From positions 1-44,029 of the IMG/VR virus record IMGVR_UViG_3300020020_000080: 44,029 nucleotides of DNA. One strand, 5' to 3'. The notes beneath the pieces were generated by a model, which ran no database searches, was not told where the DNA came from, and worked only from the letters and a program-made list of their open reading frames with translations. The translations under genes were made by a program, and so were the position numbers. This DNA comes from a virus. Positions 1 through 5,643 of this stretch are shown piece by piece. The first letter of the stretch is position 1. Each line of letters opens with the position of its first letter.

Positions 1-147
1 CCTCGCGGCCGTCAGTCTGGGTGCCGAAGGCGTCGGTACCGGCGCCTGATGCCGTCTGCGTGCGAGGGCCGCCAGCCACGCCGCCATGTCGCTCGACCAG
101 CGCCTCGATCGCCTCCAACAACCACTCTGGGGCATCCGCGATCGGCA
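1..147. repeat. Terminal direct repeat, left copy (contig closure)
   Basis: Positions 1-147 are repeated at 43883-44029 without gaps. The only difference I find is base 21 (G) against 43903 (T), which changes one codon of the primase-helicase from Thr to Asn on the minus strand. The reading frame of that gene passes through the repeat and joins both window ends perfectly. The simplest reading is an assembly overlap of a circular or circularly permuted genome of about 43,882 bp, with one polymorphic base. A true packaged terminal repeat inside a coding gene is less likely. Confidence 0.95.
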
Positions 148-709
148 CCTCCCATGGCGCCCGGCCAGGAAGCCACTCATAGTCCTTACCGCTCTCATGC
201 CGGCTCGGCGGCAGCATGGCGAAGCCGCCCTGGCCGCGGACGTCGACGCTGATGCTGGTCTTGTTGGTTGGCGCCACCCAGTCGGCCGGCGCCCGAAACA
301 GTTTCTGTCGGCCCCCGCCGCCCGTGCGCTGCTCGACGGTTTCCAGGTCGAGGCCGTTGTTGTGCAGCTCGAGCAGGCCGTGCCACCACGCCTGCGCCTC
401 CGGCCCCTTCTGGTCGTCCAGGTCGACCACGAACACGTTGCCAGAGCAGCGCCCGGCAATGACGCCCATGTTCTGACGGCTGGCGTGCTCGCCACCCGGT
501 GAATACCAGCGGTCGACCGTCGCCTGCGGGATCAGGTTCTCTTGGAATTCGGCCCAGCTCGCCAGCGCCGGCATTTTCCATTGCTGGCCCTTGACCGGCA
601 TTTTGGCCGGCACCGCCTGCAACAAACAGACGCGATACATCGCCGCCCATTCCGCCGGGCTTGCAAAATCGGGATCGAAGTCCGGCGGAATGGCATTTTC
701 GGGCATCAT
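1..709 (-). CDS. Primase-polymerase/helicase, N-terminal part (gene continues at 43882)
   Basis: This is the N-terminal prim-pol half of a 683-residue replication protein whose remainder lies at 42540-43882; the gene spans the circle join. The start is the ATG at 709 (a second ATG follows immediately), with AGG six bases upstream. Visible marks of an archaeo-eukaryotic primase (bifunctional primase/polymerase N-terminal family) are VVDLD at residues 94-98, giving the metal-binding Asp pair, then TGGGGRQKLFR at 129-139, and a VDVRGQGGFAMLPPSRH block at 155-171. The family makes primers and starts replication. The start lies six bases beyond the stop of the SSB-like gene, so both are in the same early operon. 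No separate DNA polymerase gene is visible, so elongation probably uses the host replisome (inference). Confidence 0.88.
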   Translation of the reverse strand, partial: MMPENAIPPDFDPDFASPAEWAAMYRVCLLQAVPAKMPVKGQQWKMPALASWAEFQENLIPQATVDRWYSPGGEHASRQNMGVIAGRCSGNVFVVDLDDQKGPEAQAWWHGLLELHNNGLDLETVEQRTGGGGRQKLFRAPADWVAPTNKTSISVDVRGQGGFAMLPPSRHESGKDYEWLPGRAPWEVPIADAPEWLLEAIEALVERHGGVAGGPRTQTASGAGTDAFGTQTDGRE

Positions 710-715
710 CTGGAC

Positions 716-1408
716 CTAGCCGAAGTCGTCGTCGGCCATGGCAGGTTCAGCGACAGGCGCACTAGCCCGCGTCGAGCCGGTCGACGGCGCCGTGGCAGTC
801 GAGGCAAGATCCTGCGAAGCCTGCGATGGCGTCACGGACTTGCCCGAGAACACCAGATCCCCACGCGGCGCCCAGCCGCTGATTTTGAATTGCGGATGAT
901 AATTGGTCGACGACTGCGCCCCGCTGCCGGTCTTGACTGGCGTGATCTTGTCCACCGTCAGGACGGGGAGTTTCCCCGCATTCTTGCCCCGCTCGGCCAG
1001 ATACTGCGTGTAAACAGCCTCGATGCCAGACAAAAACGCCCTCGACGTTCCGGCAATCTCGCGGATCGGCTTGTCGCCGCCGCACTCCTTGCTCAACTTC
1101 AGCATGAAGCGCAGGCCGTTCTTGTGGTTCGGGCTGGGACGCTCCGGCAACTGGTAGCCGATCGGCACCAGCCGGAAGTCAGGCGCAATGCCTGGTGTGA
1201 ACACAATCCAGCCGACCTCGACATTCTCGAAGTCTGCAATGAACTTCACGATCGGGGTAATGTCGACAGGCTCGGTGGCAAAGCCGTTGCCGGTGTCGAC
1301 GCGGTCCATCCGAAAGAACCGCCCGGCGCGGGCGTCGAATTTTAAGACAGGAGTAAAGTCCCCGCCGCCTGCGGATGCTTCAGTAGAAAACCCAAAAACA
1401 CTGCTCAT
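716..1408 (-). CDS. Putative single-stranded DNA-binding protein
   Basis: A 230-residue protein. The ATG at 1408 is chosen because a strong GGAGAAG ribosome site lies just upstream; reading further upstream would run into the next gene. I recognise no named domain with certainty. The N-terminal two thirds look beta-rich and globular. A low-complexity Ser/Thr/Ala linker follows, and the protein ends in a short acidic tail with a terminal aromatic (ADDDFG). That design is typical of SSB proteins, whose acidic tip recruits replication and repair partners. It sits between a RecB-like nuclease and the prim-pol/helicase, where phages commonly carry an SSB. Function is inferred from tail and context. 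Confidence 0.5.
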   Translation of the reverse strand: MSSVFGFSTEASAGGGDFTPVLKFDARAGRFFRMDRVDTGNGFATEPVDITPIVKFIADFENVEVGWIVFTPGIAPDFRLVPIGYQLPERPSPNHKNGLRFMLKLSKECGGDKPIREIAGTSRAFLSGIEAVYTQYLAERGKNAGKLPVLTVDKITPVKTGSGAQSSTNYHPQFKISGWAPRGDLVFSGKSVTPSQASQDLASTATAPSTGSTRASAPVAEPAMADDDFG

Positions 1409-1466
1409 TTTACTTCTCCAAATGCTGCGATAGGCTCGCAGCGCGCCATGCCCGATTGTTCGGGAA

Positions 1467-2195
1467 TTAGATTTTCCAGTAGTCCCACGCCAGTTGCCGC
1501 GCCGCGGGCGTGTTCCAGAGGTAGTGCCCAAGGTCCGGCACGGTGATGCCGAGGAAATAATCGGGATCGTCGGACAACGACAGAAACCGCTCCACCCGCA
1601 GCGCGATCTGCAGCAGCGCCTCGCGATGTTGGCGGATGTTTTCAAGCTGGTAGGTTTCGCATTTCTTCGGCGTGACGTAAGTCAGCCGCGCGTCCATGTT
1701 GTCGCTCATCGCGTAGAACGACACCTGCATGGCGTGCGGGATCGTAATCGCGGACGGCATCTTGTCGGTCGTCTTGAGATCGATGACGATGCCCTTGTCT
1801 TCCCAGAAAAAATCGTAGAACCCGACGATCGGAAATTTCAGCCCGTCAGGCTTCCACTCAATGAACCCCTGGGTCTTTGACGGAACGCCGTAGGGGCGCA
1901 GCTCGTCGAGCGCCAGCAGCACCATTTCAGCGATGCCGTCGCGGACCTTCTGCCGGCGACCGTCGCCAGACATCGCCGTCAGTGTGTCGTATTTGGTCAG
2001 CGCGAGATCGACGCACGCCTTCATGGGTGCGTCCGGGTTCATTAGCCCCAGTGCCACGCCGTGCTCGACGGCGGTGCCGCGGTGGGCTTGCGGGCCGACC
2101 GGCTGCTTTAGCCCGATGACCTTCTCCAGCACCCACATCGCCGGGCTGGCGGCAAAGCGGTTTAACGAGCTTGGGCTGTGTCGTTCGATGTTCAC
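1467..2195 (-). CDS. PD-(D/E)XK exonuclease, RecB/Cas4-like
   Basis: A 242-residue nuclease of the PD-(D/E)XK superfamily. The core motifs are visible in order: RGTAVEHG near residues 39-46, GFYDFF with Asp128, the IVIDLKTT motif with Asp139 and Lys141, and QVSFYA at 157-162, matching the motif III / QxxxY pattern of RecB- and Cas4-type nucleases. The start is a GTG at 2195 that overlaps the previous stop (GTGA), with AGGGG upstream. Such phage enzymes resect DNA ends for recombination and concatemer processing. The neighbouring VRR-NUC, SSB-like and primase-helicase genes support a replication-recombination role. I see no cysteine cluster typical of true Cas4, so no link to CRISPR is implied. 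Confidence 0.8.
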   Translation of the reverse strand: MNIERHSPSSLNRFAASPAMWVLEKVIGLKQPVGPQAHRGTAVEHGVALGLMNPDAPMKACVDLALTKYDTLTAMSGDGRRQKVRDGIAEMVLLALDELRPYGVPSKTQGFIEWKPDGLKFPIVGFYDFFWEDKGIVIDLKTTDKMPSAITIPHAMQVSFYAMSDNMDARLTYVTPKKCETYQLENIRQHREALLQIALRVERFLSLSDDPDYFLGITVPDLGHYLWNTPAARQLAWDYWKI

Positions 2196-2569
2196 TGTAT
2201 TTGTGTCCCCTTGAGCGCCCCGATCGAGCGCAGAAATTCAATCGCCTGATCCATTGTTTTCGCCATGCCCCACTCGAAACCGAGCGAGCGCGCCATGTCG
2301 CGAAATGCCTTCTGGTCTGATGACAGCGAGCCGCCCTTGATCTTCAATTCGAGGTAAACCAGCCGCCCGCCAGGCATCATGATGTGCAGATCGGGCACGC
2401 CGCGCTTGACACCTTCCGCCTTCAGCCGCACGGCCACGCGAATATGACGATGCCCACCGTTCGGCACGGCGTAGGGATAGCAATCGGGCCGCAGGTTCAG
2501 GCGCATGTATTCGAACAGCGTCGCCTGCAGTTGATGCTCGCTCGTTGCGAGTGGTGCGCGCAGCCTCAT
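2192..2569 (-). CDS. VRR-NUC domain nuclease
   Basis: A 125-residue protein made of a single VRR-NUC fold. Visible marks are an early Glu (about residues 11-20), VPNGGHR at 35-41, GVPDLHIMM at 57-65 containing the metal-binding Asp60, and YLELKIKGG at 72-80 providing the E-x-K pair, followed by Gln86. VRR-NUC proteins are structure-selective nucleases related to Holliday-junction resolvases and are frequent in phage replication modules. The gene overlaps both neighbours by four bases (ATGA and GTGA junctions), so it is translationally coupled in the early operon. It may resolve branched replication intermediates before packaging (inference). Confidence 0.85.
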   Translation of the reverse strand: MRLRAPLATSEHQLQATLFEYMRLNLRPDCYPYAVPNGGHRHIRVAVRLKAEGVKRGVPDLHIMMPGGRLVYLELKIKGGSLSSDQKAFRDMARSLGFEWGMAKTMDQAIEFLRSIGALKGTQIQ

Positions 2570-2748
2570 CGCGGCTCCCCCCGCATGGCAGCATCCGCAG
2601 CCTCGGCGTTGAGCCGCAGCAACTGCCGGCGCGTAAGAACGAACCGGTGCAATATGCCGGTGCCGGCAACGCCGATATTCAGGATCGGCTGATCGCTGTC
2701 AGGCAGCGTCAGGTAAATGAACTGAAGTGGCAGCGCGTTGTCGGTCAT
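2566..2748 (-). CDS. Small early protein, unknown
   Basis: A 60-residue protein starting at the ATG at 2748, which overlaps the previous stop as ATGA. Its own stop overlaps the next ATG in the same way. The tight coupling on both sides is the main evidence that it is real. The middle is rich in Leu/Ile, then comes a basic stretch (RFVLTRRQLLRLN) and an Ala-rich helix. I recognise no family. It is too short for an enzyme and may be an accessory factor for the adjacent nucleases. Confidence 0.6.
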   Translation of the reverse strand: MTDNALPLQFIYLTLPDSDQPILNIGVAGTGILHRFVLTRRQLLRLNAEAADAAMRGEPR

Positions 2749-3317
2749 AGGGCGGCCTCCGCGATCGAAATCAGTAGATTGCGGAATCGCTCTGGCGTGG
2801 CGGATCGCTCGGCCTTGGGAAGCTGCGGAAGTTTCTGGTCGAACAGCCCAATCTGATGTGTGCCGGCAATTCTGCGCCACTCCAGAACAGGGGGCATCGC
2901 CTTGCCGTGATATAACAGCCAAGTTTTCTTGCGGGCGCGGTGCCCATAGCTGGATTGCCAGACCTCGGTGACCCAATCGCCATCGATCGTGAGTTGCCAA
3001 CTCCCGGAAACCGGCTCCGGGATACCGTGAAACTTGAAAGCCCTGCTTTCCGCGGGATGCTCCAAGACGCCACCATATTGGCGCACGGCGGCGAGCGCAG
3101 CGGCAAAGCACCCGGCGTCATCGTTGATGACATATCCCCAACGCTTGTTATTGACTGCCGAAAGCTGGTGCCACCGATCGCACGGCGGATGAGCGACAAC
3201 GGGATACGGCCCAGCATAAAGCCGCGCATCGCGCGCGATATCCCAGGGATCTACATTCGGCACACCGAAGTAGCATCCTCCGCGTTCGACGTAGAGGGCG
3301 GCGACGGGCATAGTCAT
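2745..3317 (-). CDS. PPC-motif protein, possibly DNA-modification related
   Basis: A 190-residue protein. The ATG at 3317 is preferred over a GTG six bases upstream because it forms an ATGA junction with the gcrA-like gene and has an AGAGAG ribosome site. Two motifs stand out: AHPPCDRW near residues 42-49 and GGVLEHPA near 82-89, spaced much like the PPC and E-N/H motifs of cytosine-5 methyltransferases. However, I see no clear SAM-binding loop near the N-terminus, and the protein is shorter than a normal C5 methylase. It may be a degenerate or divergent methylase-fold protein, or something unrelated. Its place next to a methylation-responsive regulator homologue is suggestive only. Confidence 0.55.
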   Translation of the reverse strand: MTMPVAALYVERGGCYFGVPNVDPWDIARDARLYAGPYPVVAHPPCDRWHQLSAVNNKRWGYVINDDAGCFAAALAAVRQYGGVLEHPAESRAFKFHGIPEPVSGSWQLTIDGDWVTEVWQSSYGHRARKKTWLLYHGKAMPPVLEWRRIAGTHQIGLFDQKLPQLPKAERSATPERFRNLLISIAEAAL

Positions 3318-3757
3318 TCCCACACTCTCTTTGCCGGGTGATGCGTCAGCGCGTAGTGCGGCGGGCAGTAGGAACGGCCTTCGTCCGATTGTTTGCCGCA
3401 GTAGAGGTACGGCGGGTCGTTTCCCTCGACCGGGTATTTGCAGTCGCCATAACCGAGCTGATAGATCGTGATCGGTTCGTCACAGCGGGGTTGCCTATCG
3501 GCGAGCGGTCCCGGCTTCCACGGCTCCTGGCGCAGCTTCGGGCCGGTGCGGATCTTCAGGGGGCGTGGCGGCATGCTCATCCTCCGTGATTTTCCAATGA
3601 CGGCGTTGCGGGTGAGCGGCGGGACGATGTTGAATTCGTCCGACAGCATGTCCGCCATCTCGCTGCTCGTGTAGTTCTCTGGTGCCGCATGCAGCGCAGC
3701 CAACCGCTGCGTCATGCCCGGCGTCAGATCCCAGATGCTGGTGGGGACGGTGGTCAC
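3314..3757 (-). CDS. GcrA-like transcription regulator
   Basis: A 147-residue GcrA-family protein. The N-terminal HTH contains the family hallmark TRNAVIGKSRRM at about residues 49-60. The C-terminal sigma-interaction part contains CKYPV at 106-110, YLYCG at 117-121 and SYCPPH at 129-134, the usual cysteine-bearing signature. In Caulobacter, GcrA binds sigma70-RNA polymerase and activates promoters carrying methylated GANTC sites, the mark left by CcrM. The gene starts with a GTG overlapping the previous stop (GTGA) and lies in the early leftward operon, so it should appear soon after induction. It probably redirects host polymerase toward phage or cell-cycle promoters (inference). Its presence points to an alphaproteobacterial host. 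Confidence 0.9.
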   Translation of the reverse strand: MTTVPTSIWDLTPGMTQRLAALHAAPENYTSSEMADMLSDEFNIVPPLTRNAVIGKSRRMSMPPRPLKIRTGPKLRQEPWKPGPLADRQPRCDEPITIYQLGYGDCKYPVEGNDPPYLYCGKQSDEGRSYCPPHYALTHHPAKRVWE

Positions 3758-4059
3758 GTCGAGATCTTCCCCACGCCGTCAGCGAGCTGCCTGCAGACTT
3801 CCTGGCCGCGCTTGGCCTCCTCGGCCACCTTGGCGCCGAGTTCGTGCAGCGTGGTTAGGTCGGCTTTGGTCTTGGCGACGCTGGCGACGATTTGCGCCTC
3901 GAGCGCGTCCGCGTTCTTGCGCAGGATGACGAGCTGCGCGATCCATTCGTCAGCGATTTTGCTGACGCTTTCGAGCAAAAGGCCATGAACCTGATCGCCA
4001 AACGGCGCGATCTCGGGCTGCAGTGCTTCGATGAGGGTTAGTTTTGCGGTGGTTTCCAT
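3754..4059 (-). CDS. Helical early protein, unknown
   Basis: A 101-residue protein starting at the ATG at 4059, which has AAAGG seven bases upstream; a longer reading from 4110 lacks a better ribosome site. Almost the whole sequence is predicted by eye to be alpha-helical, with heptad-like spacing of Leu/Val/Ala between about residues 30 and 85, suggesting a coiled coil. No catalytic motif or membrane segment is seen, and I do not recognise a family. It is the first gene of the block coupled to gcrA (GTGA junction). Confidence 0.55.
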   Translation of the reverse strand: METTAKLTLIEALQPEIAPFGDQVHGLLLESVSKIADEWIAQLVILRKNADALEAQIVASVAKTKADLTTLHELGAKVAEEAKRGQEVCRQLADGVGKIST

Positions 4060-4130
4060 CGTGATGCCTTTCTTGATTGATTGGTCAGCCGCCGAGCCGC
4101 TCCCTGACAAGAAATGGCTCGGCGACGTCC

Positions 4131-4169
4131 TTCCGCGCGGTGGGTTGGGGGACTAGTTTCCGCGCGGAA
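4131..4169. promoter_or_regulatory. Repeated TTCCGCGCGG sites in an early gap
   Basis: The gap 4060-4195 has no gene. It holds TTCCGCGCGG twice, at 4131-4140 and 4158-4167. The second copy extends to a perfect 12-base palindrome, TTCCGCGCGGAA (4158-4169). Beside it, 4091-4098 and 4116-4123 form an 8-bp inverted repeat (GCCGAGCC / GGCTCGGC) with a 17-base loop and no T-run. Paired identical half-sites 27 bases apart, upstream of the gcrA operon, look like a protein-binding region. The binder is unknown; the HTH protein encoded just upstream is a candidate. Confidence 0.4.
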
Positions 4170-4195
4170 TTACGGTGTGAAAAAGCAGTTTCGCT

Positions 4196-4528
4196 TTAAG
4201 TCGGATTTTTCGGAGTAGCGCCCGCAGCAGCCGCATCGATCTTGTCCTTCAATTGGCGGAGACGTATTTCGTCCCGTTTGTTTTCTTGTTCGACGCGGTC
4301 ACAAAGTTGGTTGTACGCGGCACAAATTCGCAGCAAGAGCGGTGGACAAGGCGATCTGACTTCGCCGGTATCGCGCAGATATTTCTGAAGCCACGACGAC
4401 GAAGAACCAATCAGTTGAGCGACGTCGCCATATGCGACTTCTTTTTTCCCCGTCCGGCGCATCTCAATGGCGACGAGAACGGCTAGTGCTGCTCTAGCGA
4501 TGTCCTCGGTGTCAGAGAAAAACAGCAC
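4196..4528 (-). CDS. Putative HTH early regulator
   Basis: A 110-residue protein starting at a GTG (4528), 12 bases after the Cro-like stop. Residues about 25-52 (GKKEVAYGDVAQLIGSSSSW and onward) read as a helix-turn-helix. A proline break and a charged helical C-terminus (about 70-100) follow. By position, second in the leftward operon, it corresponds to the cII/replication-regulator slot of lambdoid phages, but I see no sequence similarity to CII that I could defend. It may bind the repeated palindromic sites just downstream of its own gene (inference). Confidence 0.5.
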   Translation of the reverse strand: MLFFSDTEDIARAALAVLVAIEMRRTGKKEVAYGDVAQLIGSSSSWLQKYLRDTGEVRSPCPPLLLRICAAYNQLCDRVEQENKRDEIRLRQLKDKIDAAAAGATPKNPT

Positions 4529-4540
4529 AGCGGTTCTCGC

Positions 4541-4777
4541 TTATGAGATGGTTTCAGACGGGGCGCGGGCGGCTAGATCAATGAGTGTTTCGGGCCTGAC
4601 GCGGGACTTGATTGCCGTGTCGGTGGCGAGGATCGGCGCCCACCACTCGGCGGGAACGCTGTCGCGCTGCCACCACTTGGAGACGGCGGAGGATTTTGCC
4701 TGGATGTCTGCGGCCATCGCCTCGCGGGAGGGCCAGAGTTCGATCAGGGCGCGGAATGAGTTGATTGAGAGTGCCAT
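4541..4777 (-). CDS. Cro-like HTH repressor
   Basis: A 78-residue protein with a central helix-turn-helix at about residues 17-45 (SREAMAADIQAKSSAVSKWW), of the Cro/YdaS type seen in lambdoid control regions. It is transcribed divergently from the HTH repressor at 4862 across an 84-base operator region and is the first gene of the long leftward programme. There is no ribosome-binding site before the ATG at 4777. The proposed -10 element (4784-4789) lies only six bases upstream, so the transcript would begin at the start codon and be leaderless. The role as an early lytic regulator is inferred from position and fold. Confidence 0.75.
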   Translation of the reverse strand: MALSINSFRALIELWPSREAMAADIQAKSSAVSKWWQRDSVPAEWWAPILATDTAIKSRVRPETLIDLAARAPSETIS

Positions 4778-4783
4778 GAAATG

Positions 4784-4812
4784 GCTTTAAGACAACTCGT
4801 CCTAAATAGCAA
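4784..4812 (-). promoter_or_regulatory. Leftward early promoter (PR-like)
   Basis: On the minus strand, TTGCTA (4807-4812), a 17-base spacer and TAAAGC (4784-4789) form a sigma70-type promoter, with six bases to the ATG of the Cro-like gene. Operator O1 fills the spacer and overlaps the -10; operator O2 ends on the first T of the -35. This is exactly the arrangement seen at the rightward promoter at 5280-5308, which strengthens both calls. The hexamers themselves are weak matches. Confidence 0.6.
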
Positions 4813-4860
4813 GGACATTTTGGCTTTAGACGGCAAATTGTCTTTAAGACATAGTGTCCG
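4786..4860. promoter_or_regulatory. Operator cluster between cro-like and repressor genes
   Basis: Three 15-base pseudo-palindromes fit one pattern, A(A/G)GACATTTCGTCCT or a variant. O1 is 4789-4803 (AAGACAACTCGTCCT), O2 is 4812-4826 (AGGACATTTTGGCTT) and O3 is 4846-4860 (AAGACATAGTGTCCG). A weaker match on the opposite strand at 4830-4844 may be a fourth. O1 and O2 centres are 23 bases apart, the same spacing as the operator pair at 5266-5303. O1/O2 cover the leftward promoter and O3 covers the -10 of the repressor's own promoter, as in lambda OR. Confidence 0.75.
4827..4855 (+). promoter_or_regulatory. Repressor promoter (PRM-like)
   Basis: TAGACG (4827-4832), a 17-base spacer and CATAGT (4850-4855) lie six bases before the ATG at 4862. 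Each hexamer matches the sigma70 consensus at four of six bases. Transcription would start at or next to the start codon, giving a leaderless mRNA, which agrees with the absence of a ribosome site. O3 overlaps the -10, so binding there would shut the promoter (inference). Confidence 0.5.
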
Positions 4861-4861
4861 C

Positions 4862-5179
4862 ATGGACTACATGGATTCGAAAGCCCAATACGAACAAGAG
4901 TTTATCGCTCGCGCCAAGGCCGCTCGATTAGCGACCGGGAAGAAGCAATGGCAGGTCGCCGAGCTGATGGGCATCCAGCAGGCTCAATATAAGCATTACG
5001 AGGTCGGCCGGGTTATCCCGCATCACCTGATCGGCCGCTTTTGCCTTATATGCAATGTCGATCCGAACTGGCTCCTCACCGGCAAGGGGACCAAGCCTCT
5101 GCCACCGCCCCACCTTGTCGAGCCTGAGCAGGCGCCGGTTCCAAAGGCCAAGCGCGCCAAGCGACGCAAGGCTTCCTGA
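4862..5179 (+). CDS. Short HTH phage repressor (CI-like, no protease domain)
   Basis: A 105-residue XRE-type protein. The helix-turn-helix lies at about residues 19-75, with KKQWQVAELMGIQQAQYKHY forming the core two helices and DPNWLLTGK closing the domain, a motif typical of the XRE repressor fold. The tail is Pro-rich, then strongly basic (KAKRAKRRKAS). I place the start at the ATG at 4862, directly beside O3; a second ATG follows at 4871, and neither has a ribosome site. There is no room for a LexA/CI-type S24 autoprotease, so induction cannot work by RecA-stimulated self-cleavage. It probably binds the five operator sites around it and maintains lysogeny (inference). Confidence 0.8.
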   Translation: MDYMDSKAQYEQEFIARAKAARLATGKKQWQVAELMGIQQAQYKHYEVGRVIPHHLIGRFCLICNVDPNWLLTGKGTKPLPPPHLVEPEQAPVPKAKRAKRRKAS

Positions 5180-5214
5180 ACAGATACTAAATGGCCTATT
5201 AGACGCCGCCCTCC

Positions 5215-5239
5215 GCCCTCCCCGGCGCGAGGGCTTTTT
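5215..5239 (+). terminator. Terminator after repressor gene
   Basis: GCCCTC (5215-5220) pairs with GAGGGC (5229-5234) around an eight-base GC-rich loop and is followed by TTTTT. It lies 36 bases after the repressor stop and before the second operator pair, so the repressor is its own transcription unit. Confidence 0.85.
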
Positions 5240-5265
5240 GCGTCCTGAAATCTTTTTTAGAATTT

Positions 5266-5303
5266 AAGACATTTCGTCCTTGACGACGAGGACGTTTCGT
5301 CCT
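5266..5303. promoter_or_regulatory. Second operator pair (OL-like)
   Basis: O4 is AAGACATTTCGTCCT (5266-5280) and O5 is AGGACGTTTCGTCCT (5289-5303), the latter a perfect palindrome around TTT. Their centres are 23 bases apart, identical to O1-O2. They flank and fill the promoter at 5280-5308. They belong to the same site family as the cluster at 4786-4860, so one repressor probably controls both arms. Confidence 0.8.
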
Positions 5304-5308
5304 AGAAC
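5280..5308 (+). promoter_or_regulatory. Rightward promoter (PL-like)
   Basis: TTGACG (5280-5285), a 17-base spacer and TAGAAC (5303-5308) form the best sigma70 promoter I see in the window. Operator O5 occupies the spacer and O4 abuts the -35. Transcription would start near 5315 and read the small genes from 5357 toward the cargo and integrase genes. Confidence 0.75.
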
Positions 5309-5356
5309 ACACCCATCAGCCGGCCAGCGCGGCCAGCCTAATGAGGACTAGCCACC

Positions 5357-5449
5357 GTGATCGACCTCACCGCCATCGTCGCAGGCGCACTAACTGTCGC
5401 GCTCGTCGTTTCAATCTACATGCTTGTCATCACGGAGTGGTCGCGATGA
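5357..5449 (+). CDS. Tiny single-pass membrane protein
   Basis: A 30-residue reading frame that starts with GTG at 5357, with GAGG about ten bases upstream. Almost all of it is one hydrophobic helix (IVAGALTVALVVSIYMLVI, residues 7-25) between a short acidic start and a WSR tail. Its stop overlaps the next gene's ATG (ATGA), the coupling seen throughout this operon. It is the first gene after the rightward promoter. Single-helix phage proteins of this kind often modulate a host membrane complex or act in superinfection exclusion. No such function can be read from the sequence. Confidence 0.5.
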   Translation: MIDLTAIVAGALTVALVVSIYMLVITEWSR

Positions 5450-5643
5450 AGACCTATCCCCGCACCGTCTACTTCCCCGAGAACGACCGCCGCGTCGTCA
5501 TCAACATCATGCCCGGTCCCGGCGCCCGCTTCTCGGCAGCCTGCGAGGATGACGGCGACGAGGGGCGCCTGATCTGGGGTCTCGGCGACACCGAGATGGC
5601 GGCGATCGCCGACCTCGCCCGCGAACTCGAGGGCACAGAATGA
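5446..5643 (+). CDS. Small acidic protein, unknown
   Basis: A 65-residue protein starting at the ATG at 5446 with GGAG eight bases upstream. The N-terminal half is basic and beta-like (YPRTVYFPENDRRVVINI). The middle has an acidic patch (CEDDGDEG) and the C-terminus is a short helix. It is coupled to both neighbours by ATGA overlaps. I do not recognise the family. It lies in the operon read from the repressor-controlled rightward promoter. Confidence 0.6.
   Translation: MKTYPRTVYFPENDRRVVINIMPGPGARFSAACEDDGDEGRLIWGLGDTEMAAIADLARELEGTE

Noticed and set aside
1-147. Terminal repeat as a T7-like packaged direct terminal repeat
   Set aside because: It lies wholly inside a coding gene that reads through the join, and the gene order is P22-like (headful, permuted ends). 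An assembly overlap is simpler.
1409-1645. N-terminal extension of the SSB-like gene
   Set aside because: The extension is a Cys/Arg/Ser-rich shadow of the RecB-like nuclease; the ATG at 1408 has a strong ribosome site.
1467-2195. CRISPR Cas4 gene
   Set aside because: The nuclease motifs fit, but there is no iron-sulphur cysteine cluster and no other cas gene or array nearby.
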